The position numbers were made by a program, and so were the translations under genes. Shown here one piece after another: positions 1 to 11,765 of a DNA stretch of 64,000 nt; position 1 is the first letter of the stretch, and each line of letters starts with the position of its first letter. The stretch is from Enoplolaimus lenunculus. Lineage: Eukaryota; Nematoda; Enoplea; Enoplida; Thoracostomopsidae. The stretch lies in NCBI GenBank assembly GCA_030248215.1, contig JASANG010004131.1:434001-498000 (forward strand), read 5' to 3'. Under the pieces are notes generated by a model. That model had not been told where the DNA came from. It searched no databases and worked only from the letters and a program-made list of their open reading frames with translations.

Positions 1-136
1 TCGTTAACCTGAGCCTAAGCTTAAACGTAAGAATGAGCTCAAGCCTAAGCCAAGCAAAAAACTAATCTAAAGCTAAGGCTTACTCTATTGCAGTCCCCAG
101 AGAAACCGTTCAGCCTCTGATCTTTACATAGGCCAC
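1..136. mobile_element. Foldback MITE, cut by window edge
   Basis: cctaagc-type hexamers then ccgttcagcctctgatctttacataggcc, the standard right end of the family. Confidence 0.6.
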
Positions 137-1014
137 AAGATGAGACCGTAGCCGATAAGGCCGCTCAACTCTGAAAAACCCGTTGCTCCCTTTGAAGTCC
201 CATGTTCGTTTTCAATGCATACGAAATTTTACCGAACGCCTCTGTTAAATTTGTCTGGTACCTCCGAAATTTTGGGCCAACTACGGATAAATCCGAATTA
301 AATCAAAATAGGTATGTTATTAACTTAAATTCATCAGCTAGTTTAAATATATTTTAGCAAATTTGATTTGTACTCAAAATCTGACGCTCAGCCGGATGTG
401 GGATCGCTCAAATCGTACTATCAAAGCTTAATCGACAAGTATATTCCTGGAGAAGTTGCGTTCTAAAAAATCAAATTAGCAACATTTTTAAAGCACAGAC
501 AACGGACTTTTCATTGTATGTCTTGCTATTTTAATTTAATTTTTGGTATTTCTGATCCGCTATTTTTTAAGTGATTGTAAGCCGAAATTACGCTATCTTT
601 ATCGACGGAAAACTATTCGGCTCAATGCGGCAGATTTGACTATTAAACTAGAGCCGATTGTATTTAGAATGACCACAATTTCATCTAATTTTTACATTAT
701 ATAATTCAAAGTAATAATTCTAACTTAATTCGTTGCATTAATTTGAAGCCAACTGTTGGACGAGGGCGACCAGACTCTCAGGTTGAAGATGTATGTCTTG
801 GCACTGCATTTTATTTAGTAGTAAAACAGTTTCAAACCTTTTTCAGCACAAACCATTTCATTTTAAGATGGCCTTTTACACAACAAAAAATCAAATGTCG
901 GTACATGACATCAACAAACAACTTTAATATCTATTAATTTGTGCTAAATGTATCTCAGAATATTTGGGTGAAATGGTTTGTTAATTAGATAAATATATAT
1001 GAAAAAAGTGATAG
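137..1014. other. No gene seen
   Basis: AT-rich sequence with frequent stops in all frames. No repeat of note. Confidence 0.5.
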
Positions 1015-1428
1015 TACGGTAGTGACCTGAATAAGAGGAGTGGTAATAAGAAGGGGTCCCCATTTTGTGTCCCAATCAATAGGAGTCCGTACTATCGTAC
1101 AGGAGGCCGTATTCCTAATAAGAGTCCGTAAGCGGACAGAGTCCCTAAACCCGAAATAGAATCCATCAATGTGAATTATCCCTAATTGTAGCACTTAAAT
1201 GACTCCAGCACCAAATACAGTTGGGTTCGAAACTTTAAAGCATACCTAAGTTTTGAAAGTACATTCCTAAGTATAACCTTGCATTATCGCTCAAGCTTTT
1301 GATAAAAGGCAAATAAACGTTTAATTCTACGGATAGTTGCAGTACAGGATATATATCAGTAACGAAGGGTGGCGGAGGGAGAGGCCAAATAAAAATCAGC
1401 CCCCACTCTTATTCGGGTCACTACAGTA
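1015..1428. mobile_element. TA-flanked MITE (TACTGTAGTGACCCGAATAAG ends)
   Basis: Left tacggtagtgacctgaata, right (inverted) tactgtagtgacccgaataa. About 414 bp, no frame. TA at both ends suggests a Tc1/mariner-type target. Confidence 0.75.
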
Positions 1429-1828
1429 ACGGTTCCCTAAAACTCTAAGGTTTAGACCTTTACGTTCAAAGTTTTTAGATTTCCAAAACTTCATATTACA
1501 AAATTATACAAATTCAATCTTGCACGTATATTCAGTTTTGTTGCTTAAAAATAAGAAACTCTACTCTTTCGAGTTTGTTCAAAGATTCGTGATAATTTAT
1601 ATAATATATTTTTACCGATCTTTTCAGCAAAAATAAATTAATCTGTAATTGAAATACTACAACCGAACGGCAAATCAACGTGATGCCCGTAAAATTGACT
1701 TGGGCATTTTCCAGTTCACCAAAACAATAACTTGATTCTGCGGCAAACATTTTGTGAACGAAACGCTTTGCTGACCTCATCCAATTTAGCGTCCAAGGTT
1801 CACCAGTAAGAAGAGCTATTGGAAACTT

Positions 1829-2036
1829 GGCCCATGTAAACATCAGGGGCCGAACGATTTTCTGTGGGACTGCAGTAGTGTAAGCTTATGCTTTAGACTA
1901 TTTTTTTTGCTTGGCTTAGGCTTACGTTCAGGCTTAGGCTTAGGAATATGCTCATCCTTATGCTTAAGCTTAGGCTTAGGCTTAGGTTTAGGAGTATGCT
2001 TATAATTCTGTCCCGCCCCAGTTGTTTACATTGGCC
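1829..2036. mobile_element. Foldback MITE with internal TTAGGC-like hexamers
   Basis: Ends ggcccatgtaaacatcaggg and (inverted) ggccaatgtaaacaactggg. The interior is cttaggcttagg-type repeats. About 208 bp. Confidence 0.8.
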
Positions 2037-2127
2037 GAAAACTAGGTAACCCTCAAATTAAGTTATCCCTAAATCGGAAAATTTCTAAAACATGATTAAA
2101 TGTGTTCAACAGTGACAGCCAATCGTT

Positions 2128-2994
2128 TCACTCTGTCTCGTGTGACTGCTTTTTCTCATGCTTGATCCACCACTGGATCGTTTGTTTCATAGCTGTTTCT
2201 GGATCATACTTTGGCGATTTATAGTCCATGAGTAGTCTGCCTTTTGTCATTGAATAATGCATATACCAACTGCTGGCTTGTTGTACCATGGCAAACGACG
2301 GCAGATTGGTATCAATCCTCCAACTGAACCACGCTGCCGTCCATCTGAAGAATTTTTCATAAAAATACGCCACAGGGGCTGCAATTATAAATGAAAGCTT
2401 TCGTTTCGATAGCTCATAGCCAGAGCCTTCAACAACAGGGCGCACATAGTCGTAGTAGTTCCAGAGTGGTCCCTCGGCGTAAAAGAACAGTTCGCCGCCT
2501 AGTTTTTCGGGCTCTCGCCGAAGGCCTTCCAACAGGCGGACCATATAATCGGTCGCGTTGCGGACGTACGACGTTTGAAAGCACCCAGGTGTCCCTGCTA
2601 AGAGTTCAGCATCAACGTGTGGTATATACCCCCAGTCGCGGCATAGCTTCATCGTGTACGCCATCAGGCCAGTATCGGCCTCTCCGTACAAATCAGACGG
2701 CCGAATAATTATGGACCGAACTTCGCCCGAAAGGCTGTCTTCAAACGGCCGACCATTGGCCTGAACGGCAATGCGTTCGCCGGCGAATTTAGTTTCGCCA
2801 TAATTCGAAAAGAACCACTTGCCGATTTGATCCGCTTTACAGGATCCGAGCTCAGTAACACCTTGAGCGTCGTATTGGCCAACGGAGACGTAAGCGTCAG
2901 AACAATGCACTAGCCACGGGACGCCACATTTAGCCATGACATCGACCAGAACTTGAACACTGGTCAAGTTGTCGTGTTCATTTTTCGCTGGATC
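2128..2994 (-). CDS. SDR gene terminal exon with YxxxK active site
   Basis: 867 nt including a TGA stop at 2128-2130. The acceptor is TTTATAG just before GATCCAGCG. The frame is open over 288 codons. It carries the active-site YGETKFAGER, a substrate-domain RPSDLYGEADTG stretch and a basic, charged tail ending KKQSHETE. No consensus polyadenylation signal was recognised downstream. Confidence 0.87.
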   Translation of the reverse strand, partial: DPAKNEHDNLTSVQVLVDVMAKCGVPWLVHCSDAYVSVGQYDAQGVTELGSCKADQIGKWFFSNYGETKFAGERIAVQANGRPFEDSLSGEVRSIIIRPSDLYGEADTGLMAYTMKLCRDWGYIPHVDAELLAGTPGCFQTSYVRNATDYMVRLLEGLRREPEKLGGELFFYAEGPLWNYYDYVRPVVEGSGYELSKRKLSFIIAAPVAYFYEKFFRWTAAWFSWRIDTNLPSFAMVQQASSWYMHYSMTKGRLLMDYKSPKYDPETAMKQTIQWWIKHEKKQSHETE

Positions 2995-5035
2995 CTATAA
3001 ACAATTAATTTTGAATAAAGGCCTTTGTCCATTTTGCGAGGAGAGTTTTTATTGTCAGAAAAGGCAAACCATACAAATTAAAATTGTACTGCAAAACTGC
3101 TACAGCCAATCACATTTAACTTCTCGCTCGGTCAACTTTCGAGATTTCTTCTACCATTATATATTGCACCCCCTCATGTGTGTACGTCCCTCTGTCTATT
3201 TTTGGATCATCTGCTGAGTGTTTGAAGAAATCCACAAAAGTTTACTAAGCATTTTATCACGGGACCTATGACTCTACTGTTACATGTGTACAGTTCCTAC
3301 ACCAGTTTGTGATGAAATCTTGTGTATACTTCAGAATTATAGTCAATGTTGCGCTTCAAAATTTGTCCAAGATATTGCGCTTAGTCTACCCCCTGCTAGT
3401 GTGCAGAATTTCAAATATGCAACTGGTTTAGGTTGTTTGTCGACCTATTACTAACCAGTAACATGTACCTGAATCGCTCAGGGAGTCGAATTTGACTCTG
3501 GCGGAATCGAATTTGACCAGTTTGTGTAGTCAGGAAAAGCCTATTTCGGAGAGAGTCAATCTGACTCACCATTGTTTGCGGTGTAGAGTCAGACTGATTT
3601 TAAATAAATTTTGACTTAAATTAAACTTTGTCGTGCGATTAAAGTATGATTATGTTCAGTTTATTACGCTTTTAGTTCAAAGACATGTCACGATTGACTG
3701 CTACTGGCATATATAGATTGGCCTATGTTATTTTAAAAGGCGTCCAGGTTTCGGGTGGGTCTATAAAAGAGTAGGTCTAGATTCTAGATTACATTTTTTT
3801 GCTTAGGCTTAGTCTTAGGAATGCGCTTAATCTACTGTTACGTCCCTTAAAGTAACACTGGCCTATAGATAGATAGATAAAGATGAGATATAGAGTATGC
3901 CGACTTTACACTGCCATATCTTTTTCGATCTTGATTTACTGCCAATAGACAGCATAACTTAAACCGATGTGATATTAACTTGGTTCCAACAGTGATCCGA
4001 GTCCGTAGCGCCGCAGTTAGGATCACCATATTTCACAATAAAGTAACCCGCGATCCAAAAAATCCCACAAATAGCAAGGGACGAATTTCGAATTTATTTT
4101 TTGTGTCGTGGTGAGCAATACCACCTGTATTATTCGTTTTACTCTGAAAGTCATTTTTTTTAAAAAATTGCACCTGTTCTCAATTGTATATATAACACGT
4201 AACTGGGAACTTCGGTAATTTTCGCTATTCCGAGTGCAGGCGTACAATTGCGGGAACTGGGAGTGGCCGCACTTGCAGATAAGTTTTTCAACTTTAAGAA
4301 AATTTTTCTTGCCAGAAAATCATCTCGGTATCCTTGTAAGAATATCAACGTTGCAGGACTGTTCATGAGCTGCTTAGAATTCGACTTGCCAGAAAAGTGT
4401 AGAGAGTTTACGACATTCCGATTGATCAGTCCAAGTACCCGTTATCAGGCATATACATAAACATAAATTGGGGTTTTCAAAATTTCAAATTCTGATCACA
4501 GTTCACCTCAAGATATTTTAGCGTTGCGTGGGCTGGGAAAAGTTGTCAAACGCAAATTTTACTGCATGTTACGTTAGAAATTTGCCAATTTTCTGAGATG
4601 AAAACTGGTAAGGTAAAGGTACCATACCATTTTGTCACAGAAAATTTCCTGGCGGGATAGTGGCGTACGACCCTCCCAGCTGGAACCAGTAGTGCGTACA
4701 ATATCCGATATTCCCGAATGTTCAGTCTCACAAACGTGGTATAACAGCTCAAAACCGATTCAAATTTCATAACATTACCTGATGAACATTAAATATTTCC
4801 CTTCGGCCGGCCAAATTGAACACCACAGACACGTTCGCACCGTCTGCAGTGATTACAGATTCAAGTCTCTCCCGATCAGCAACATCTCCAACAAAGTGGC
4901 GAACCGGAATAGAACCAGTCCAATCAATTAAACGCTGCTCAGGTTTTCGGTCGATCGTTCGAATTTCCTTTATCCAATCGCTGCCACATTCTTGAAGCTC
5001 TTTAAGTAGATGTTGACCAACGAATCCTGATGCTC
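2128..5035 (-). CDS. 3-beta-HSD-like extended SDR gene, 5' end missing
   Basis: Two exons (4779-5035 and 2128-2994) join in frame to give 374 residues of an NAD(P)-dependent extended short-chain dehydrogenase of the 3-beta-hydroxysteroid dehydrogenase/isomerase type. The Rossmann glycine motif is read as GASGFVG at the start of the first exon. The catalytic YxxxK is seen as YGETK, with an upstream Ser-containing stretch CSDAYVS. The C-terminal half has hydrophobic stretches typical of membrane-associated 3-beta-HSD relatives. Family members are usually about 370-390 residues, so only a few codons (M...VTG) are missing; they must lie in a short exon upstream (above 5035) that I could not locate. 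Substrate (sterol, bile acid precursor or other) cannot be told. It is convergent with nothing visible and lies downstream of the dystrophin gene in the same orientation. Confidence 0.85.
2995..4778 (-). other. Intron of the SDR gene
   Basis: GT-AG intron of about 1.8 kb. It holds one foldback MITE (3720-3863) and otherwise no recognised structure or coding segment. Confidence 0.75.
3720..3863. mobile_element. Foldback MITE, ATGTTACTT-end subfamily
   Basis: Ends ggcctatgttattttaaaag and (inverted) ggccagtgttactttaagg; interior ttgcttaggcttagtcttagg. It is in the SDR gene intron. Confidence 0.72.
4779..5035 (-). CDS. SDR gene exon with Rossmann NAD(P)-binding motif
   Basis: 257 nt. The acceptor is TTTTAG before the exon and the donor is CAG|GTAATG. 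The exon begins in phase 1, so the first Gly codon is completed by a G from the missing exon. It encodes the dinucleotide-binding start GASGFVGQHLL and ends in FNLAGRREIFNVHQ, phase 0, joining exactly to DPAKNEHDNLTS in the next exon. Confidence 0.85.
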
Positions 5036-5286
5036 CTAAAACAATGTAAAAGTAGGCAATGAACGTTTTAGTGGCGAAAGCGATGCAAAATTAGGCAAAA
5101 AAAAAATTGTGAGTGTAACCAAAATTTCGTTTCATTAATAATCAATAGAATGATTTTGTGTGAATTATTGCAAATGAACGGAATGTAAGGGGGCGCCAAA
5201 TTAAAAGTTATTTACAGTTAACTTTTCCACCTTGTGTTGCTTAACAATTAAAATTAGCAAAAATAGCAAAAAATTTGTGTGTCATG

Positions 5287-5699
5287 CAGAGGTGTAAGCG
5301 GGGAAGGATTTTTTACACACACTGCGCTTTACCCGCGGAAAGTTCATTTTTTGACCTGCGGGTATACCCGCGCAAAATTTTTTACCCATTACCCGCTTTT
5401 ACCTGCGCACAATTTCTTTACCGTTGCCAGCTTTTGGCCGCCCTTTTGCGTTCAATACAATTGTGTAATTTTACAGTACATTTCATCTCATTCGATACTT
5501 GTTTTATCCTCGTACGGTAACAACAGTTTAAAAATCAGGTTTTTTTACGTTATCTGGTTTCAAGTTTCTTACGAAAATTTTAGGTGGGTAAAGATTAACA
5601 AATTTTTACCCGCACGTTGAAATTTTTTACCCCCTGAGATACCCACGTCAAAATTTTCTTAACCGTCCCGCGTTTACCCGAGGGTAGTGTACAGCTGTG
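5287..5699. mobile_element. Non-autonomous hAT-type element rich in TTTTTACCCGC
   Basis: 413 bp, ends cagaggtgta ... tacagctgtg, flanked by the perfect duplication gtgtcatg (5279-5286 and 5700-5707). The interior repeats variants of ttttttacccgc. No coding capacity. Confidence 0.85.
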
Positions 5700-6431
5700 G
5701 TGTCATGGTCGAGTGCTAACAAACTGTACCTAAATCTACCAGGAGTAAAGGTTTCAGTCAGGTCCGGCGTTATGATAGTCGCCCCCGAACAGGTTCGAGG
5801 GGGCCTCGACTGATACGTTTCACAGCTCTTATAACTTCGTGGTCCGTAAAAATAATGTTAGCTTCCGAAGATGGAGGCCCCCAAGAGTCGGGCTCCTCTA
5901 ATTGGGACGTTTGGGAGCGGCTTCCGCCGACAGTGGTTTTGGTTACGTCCTGGTTGATCTGTTTCGCGAGGCAATATTAAAGATAGAGTTTCGTGACAAA
6001 TTTGGGAACTAACCAATCATGTGCTTTGTTTGATCAAAATATGAAATTGCATGTAACCAATGAACGGCTTCCTTATGTTCAACATTTTTGATTTTTGCGA
6101 AAAAAAGCCGTTTTTTCGGTCGATTCAATTTTTCCGGAAAAAAATCAACTCTTTAGTGAACAATTAAATAAACTTTTGGATGATACCTGTGATTAAAACG
6201 ACGTCTTTGTCAGGCATTTGAGTTTTCAGATTACTATCAAAATATATTGGTTTGTTTGTATTGCATTGAAATAATTATTGTTAACTTTAACTACTATAAC
6301 AACATCGGGTTCAAATCTCATGGTCAACAGTGGCAGATTCAGGAATTTCCGGTGAAAAAGGACACATTTTGTGTTCCGTAAATTTTACAGTTTTAAAGTG
6401 TGTTTACAGCTAAATTTTCAATAGTTTAAAG

Positions 6432-6624
6432 GGCCAATGTTACTTTTAGGACCGTAACCGTAGATTAAGAAGCGTTTTCCTAAGCCTAAGACTAAGCCTA
6501 AGCGTTGCGAAAGCGTATTCCAAAGGCGAAGCCTAAGCCTAAGCAAAAAATGTAGTCTAGAATGTAAGCCTACTCTTTTACAGACCCACCAGAAACCGGG
6601 ACGGCCCAACAAGTAACATGGGCC
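6432..6624. mobile_element. Foldback MITE, ATGTTACTT-end subfamily
   Basis: Ends ggccaatgttacttttagg and (inverted) ggcccatgttacttgttgg; interior cctaagcctaag. Confidence 0.75.
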
Positions 6625-6852
6625 GTTTAAGGTGTACCGATTGCGTCGAAGGCGCAAAAATTTGGCATTGGGGTTGTAATCTTGTCGTAATTATTTTAAC
6701 CAATTAATTTAGGAAACACAATTCCAGCTTCAGATGAACCATTTGCATCATAAAATTTTTAGCACGACAATGACAGTAGAGGGATTACATTTCTCATTCT
6801 TTGAATCCGCGACTGATGGTCAATGTGCCCCTCATTACGTGGTAAATTGGAG

Positions 6853-7226
6853 TACTGTAGTGACCCGAATAAGATATGGTAATAAGAGAGCGGATCCCAT
6901 TTTTAGTGCCAATGAATAAGCGTTAGTGTTCCTAATTGTAGTGTATAAAAAACTCAAGACCCAAATAAAGGTGAGTTTGAAACTTTAAAGCATGCTTAAG
7001 TTTTGAAAGTACAATTACTACTAAGTATAACCTTGCATTATCGCGCACGCGACAAATAAACGTTTAATTCAACGGATAATTGCAGTACTGGATATATATC
7101 ACAGTGACTAAGTGTGGCGGAGCGTGAGTTAAAAATAAATAACAGTCCGTAATCGAATAACATGGGGTACCCTCTGGAGAGGCCGAATAAATATCAGTCC
7201 CCTGTCTTATTCAGGTAACTACTGTA
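6853..7226. mobile_element. TA-flanked MITE, second copy
   Basis: Left tactgtagtgacccgaataa, right (inverted) tacagtagttacctgaataa. The interior is shared with the 1015-1428 copy (ccttgcattatcgc, ggataattgcagtactgga). Confidence 0.8.
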
Positions 7227-7770
7227 CTTGAAGGGAGATTTTAACTGAGATTGCAGTGGAGGACTAGTGCCTTGGTTAATTTTCTAATTATATTTTGTTT
7301 CCGGTTCTATCCCTGAGAAGTTTGGCATACTAAAACCGTTTCGAACCTTTTAAATGAATCACAGTTTTACTGAAAGCTGCTAAAATGCGAAACTTAGGTT
7401 TAGATTATCTTGTTCAAGGCAAAAGTGAACAAACGCCTCTGGGCTCTGGGCATCAAAGCGAAATTTTTCCAGGGTTTTCAACAAATCTATATAATTAAAG
7501 CTGGAATACCCTGCATAAGTATTTGGGCATCGTTGCAGTACAAGTAAGCATTGTTTTTAACAATATATAACAGATCGCGCTACAAAATAATTTGTTCGTA
7601 TAAATTATTGGTCAATTTATTGATAGTCTTTATGATATAATAGGTATATACTTTGTGAAAACGTGTGAAACTCCAACGCTTAAAGAATAGTTGCATATGG
7701 GTGTAAAACTATGGCGACTAGTCAACCTTAATTCTAAAAATGGTTGCGATTGGGAAGCAGTTGTATTCCA

Positions 7771-7885
7771 CAGAGTTGTTTTTTCGGAAAAAATTATGAC
7801 CATAATAAATAAGTTTTTTCCATTTTTTCGGAAAAAATGAAAAAAAAAACATTTTTTCCGGTACTTTTTTTGGCCACCAACTCTG
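7771..7885. mobile_element. Mini hAT-type element, 115 bp
   Basis: Ends cagagttg ... caactctg with foldback interior of ttttttcc/ggaaaaaa. Target duplication gtattcca / gtatttca (7 of 8 bases). It belongs with the CAGGGTTG family. Confidence 0.75.
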
Positions 7886-8108
7886 GTATTTCATCACCGG
7901 TGTGAAAGGCAGCGGCTCTGAGAGAAATGGTATATTCACATGTATCAAAATTACGGCCCATATTTTAGGATTTTGAGTTCCAATTTGAGACCCTATGGCT
8001 GTAGCTGAATTAACCTATTTGAATTGTCCGCTATTGATTCTTAAAGAAATTCTGCCGCTGACTAATATTTATAAAGTTGAACGCGAATAATTGCGTTATC
8101 GCTGATAT

Positions 8109-8836
8109 GGCCCATGTTACTTTCAGGGGCGTCCCATTTTCTCGCGGAACAGCAATAGTGCCGGAGAGCGACATTTGCTATTCGTGTTTGTGCATACTCG
8201 AGGATTATTTTTATTATTATTGTTATTATTATTATTATTAAACTTTGTTGTTGCTGTTGTTGTCGTCGTCGTTGTTGTTGTTGTTGTTGTCGTTGTCGTT
8301 GTTGTTGTTGTTGTTCTTCTTCTTCTTCTTCTTCCTTCTTCTTCTTGTTATTTGTGGTTTGGCAAGCAAGATCGCTTAGTACTAAGGGTGCAGGTGACAG
8401 CAGCCCCCCTGATAAAAAATCTATCCAACAGTAAATATTGATTTCCCGTTTTGTGTTCCAACGTATAGTTCCTTCCTTTTCTCGTTTTCTCAACCAAAAC
8501 ATATTGCTGTCCTGTATTCCCAAAACATTTTGCTGTCCTTTTTTCCAATTGCACTTCAAAAATATCGCTGTCCCACTTGGAACATTTGCCGCATTTCCAT
8601 TTTTGCCAGAAACAAGCCTGTCCCATTTCCCCCCGCTTTCCCAGCGAACATTTGCAGCTGTCCCATTTTCCCCGCAAAAATTTGCAGCTGTCCCATTTTC
8701 TCATTTGTCCGAAACCAACCTGGTCCATTTTCCCATCTGCCCGCGTAATGCTATCGGCAGGAGTATATTATGAATTACACATCTGCGTCTCGCTGTCCCG
8801 CGGGAAAACGGGACGCGCCTAAAAGTTACGTTGGCC
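8109..8836. mobile_element. Composite inverted-repeat element with microsatellite cargo
   Basis: Terminal repeats of about 39 bp: left ggcccatgttactttcaggg, right (inverted) ggccaacgtaacttttaggc, both continuing into cgtcccattttctcgcgg-like sequence. The interior has an ATT/GTT/CTT microsatellite (8205-8350) and repeated gctgtcccattttcc units (8500-8740). Open frames here are repeat artefacts. Confidence 0.75.
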
Positions 8837-9344
8837 GCTTATCTGCCAAACCATGTTGTAATACACGGAAAGAAAGAAAAAAACTAAAAGACATTTTCTT
8901 AGTAAAATAAACACGCGTTTACGTGGATGTTTAAAACGCAAACTTAACTTTGAAAGTAAAATAATATGTCGGTCATAGCAATCTGCAAATATTACTCCAC
9001 GTTTGTTTACTCAAATACATTCGAACTGCAAAAATATACAAGTTACGTATTTTCATTTTGCTGAATGCTGAGCAACCCCCCACGCGCATGTTGCTCCGAA
9101 GACGCGTTGAACTCGAGACAGAGGGAACGCAGAAGCTCACCCATCTTCACCTCAACCCGAATTAATTTGTTGTTACGGTCGTTGCGTTTCTGAATCATTG
9201 TGAACCGAGTGTCAGATTTGTCCTGAGACACTAAAGTCAATTTTTTTGATGTCTGCCCTCTCTAATTTATCAATATGCAGTTCGTGGACGTCGTTCGTTG
9301 ATGTAAAATATTTGTACGCAAAAATTTTCATTTCTATTCGATTG

Positions 9345-9735
9345 AATCTGTAGATGCATGTTGTGCTGAGTTTTGCACAATACGTTGTTTTGTGCAATTT
9401 TACTGAAACATATAATAAATTCAAAATCACAGCAGTGAATATAGACAATTTTGGACGGGCATCGTCTACTCTAGGACAAAAGTCTTGCGACAAGCAAACT
9501 GCACATTTTAAACCAATCCTTACTAACGGGATTTTGAAGCTGTTGTAGATGTGTAGACGCATGCTGTTATGCGTTGTTTTGCCACAATACGTCGTTTTCT
9601 ACAATTTTAATGAAATATTAATTCGAAATCAGCGGTGTTTATAGACAATTTTGACGGGTGTTGGTCCTGTTTATAACAGGACAAAAGCTTGCGAATATTG
9701 CGGGCGATAAGCAAACTGGAATTTTGAACCAAATG
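9345..9735. repeat. Two-copy tandem duplication, about 195 bp
   Basis: Both copies share gtagatgcatg/gtagacgcatg, acaatacgttgtttt, atagacaattttggacggg/atagacaattttgacgggt, and aggacaaaagtcttgcg/aggacaaaagcttgcg. Well diverged. Confidence 0.8.
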
Positions 9736-9984
9736 TTTACATTTTGGTTGGCATACATGTGGGAAGACCTATGGCCTGAGTGTTTACTTTTGTATCCGCC
9801 AATGTCCAAAATACACGACCAGGGCTCGTTTATTTGCTGTACAATTTGAATGAGCCATGAATGAAAATGGTTTTCCGGACAAAAACGGAAAATTGTCAAA
9901 TCGCAGTATCGTCCCACATTTTGTCTTTAACCCTTTCTCACATGAATATTTTCTATTTCCCCTGAGACCTACTTTTATGCTAGG

Positions 9985-10050
9985 ATTCGAGCTCCAGTGA
10001 CTGGAGTGGGAAGCGTATACCATCATCACTCAGCTATAGGAGCTTTACGC
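9985..10050 (-). repeat. Possible tRNA-derived SINE head
   Basis: On the minus strand tagctgagtgatgatgg resembles an A box and gagctcgaatcctagc a B box, at tRNA-like spacing. A related worn piece lies at 16703-16770. No intact cloverleaf was drawn. Confidence 0.3.
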
Positions 10051-10249
10051 TCGAGCCCGAGGGGGCTCTCACGTCTTAGTACTATGTACACGTGTTGCAA
10101 TTGTTAAACACTATGCGATATATATTTACCGTATATACACTGCGCTGTAGTTGCCTATAGGCAACTCAATGTGAGAAGGGGTTAATATACATGAAAGATT
10201 GTGGCGGGGGGATTTTCCATTGTGGGGGGAAACTAGAAAAGTGCCTGAA

Positions 10250-10700
10250 TTTTATAGGTTTTTAATTTTCAACTTTTCATGTGTTCCAAACAAAACCTAT
10301 GGTTCAGGTTTTCCCTACCAGCCCAGGGAAAATCATAGGCGTTTAAAACTTACCTTTTTTCCGTTTTCCAAACAAAATGTACTTTCAGACTTTCCTTACC
10401 TAACCAGAGAAAACCTATACGTTTTAAATTTTTCACTTTTCCAGTTTTCCGGCCAATGCATAGAACAAGGGCTTCCAGTTTTCTAAACAAATCCTATGCT
10501 TTGGGTTTTTCCTACCAACCTAGAAATGATATAAGTGTTTAAATTTTCCACTTTTCCCGTTTTCCAAACAAACTTTACACTACAGATTTTCCCTACCGAA
10601 CCAGAATATATTCAGGCTTATGAATTTTTCACTTTTCCAGTTTTCCAACGCAAACTTTATTCTTGTGATTTTTCCTACCAAAGGCTACGCTGCAGACTTG
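10250..10700. repeat. Imperfect tandem array of TTTTCCAGTTTTCC units
   Basis: About seven diverged units of roughly 60-65 bp containing cttttccagttttcc, caaacaaaa, and ttttccctaccaaccc. Its right edge (cctgttttatacatgggccg, 10731-10750) matches the terminus of the foldback MITE family. Confidence 0.8.
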
Positions 10701-10749
10701 GTCATGTGTTTTCCGCCCGGAAAACTGGAACCCCTGTTTTATACATGGG

Positions 10750-10920
10750 CCGAAATTGGGATATTGGGAAATTAGGATTCTGCAGGAAAATGGTGATTTC
10801 GGGTGCAACCTTTTTCGCACGGGATTTTGGGAAATTGGGATATTACCCGCGAAATTGCGATTCTGCCAACGCCGGGAAATTGTGATTTTCGGCGCAACCA
10901 TTTTCGCTCGGGATTTATTG
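10750..10920. repeat. Short tandem array of GGGAAATTGGGATATT units
   Basis: Two to three diverged copies of gggatattgggaaatt ... ttttcgcacgggattt. Confidence 0.65.
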
Positions 10921-11765
10921 TTAGAAACCAGAGGCACAGAAGCAATTTGATTACAACAGACGGACACATTTTTGAATGTGGAATGTATAAAATAGTGCAC
11001 GAAACCTAACGAGCCAGGACAATGAAGCAACCTTGTTCTATGTAGGGCCGGAGCAGTCACCCATGCCCCAATTTGGGGGCCTTACCCCTAAAGGGGTACC
11101 ACCTTAACCGGTTGAAACAAAAAACGCTCAGTTCTATGCCACAGACACTGTGTTTTGTTCATATATATATACTTTAACAAATTTCACATTTTTGTAGTTC
11201 ACATGTATTAGTTTTTTAGATTAGGTTTTTTATATTTAAAAATCAATGTTCCCACTAGGATTCAACTCATTGGGCACATATTTCGGGCGAAGGTACGGAA
11301 TCTGACCCACCTAGGATTTTGATAAAAAGTGGTTCATCCTATAGATATTGACAAGCTGAATTTAATGGTACCATTTTTATGGCTGCATAACCAACGGTTC
11401 CGAAGTTATGGCCCTCAAAATTATATGTAGTGCAAACACGCACAAATTGGAGCAGAGCGTATCTATATCTAACATGTTCGTAAAATATAAGCTTAACCAG
11501 GTTTATTCCTTACACAAATTCGAGTATTGTTAATAGTACATGTTTTATATGACAAAAAGCTAATATTTAAAGGGCCATAGCGGTTGAACCGGGCACCCTG
11601 CAGAGCTAAAAATGGCACCGTTGAACTCAGCGCGTCGAAATATATAAAATTAACTATGTTTTATTAAATTCCTAGGGGGGGTCAATATTCCGTATCTCTG
11701 CCTACGTTTCGTGCTCTTTTGTGTAGTGTACGCGAAAAATTACCTTTGACAAAGGTGGTCCGGAA

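Noticed and set aside
8062-8773. Several overlapping long frames on both strands (poly-Val, poly-Gln, Pro/Cys-rich)
   Set aside because: They are translations of a microsatellite and of short repeats inside the 8109-8836 element.
9043-9240. A 65-codon minus-strand frame, considered as a dystrophin last exon or SDR first exon
   Set aside because: Dystrophin has its conserved end and stop at 13060. The frame could splice in phase to the SDR exon after KM, but lacks the expected VTG motif and has no family similarity.
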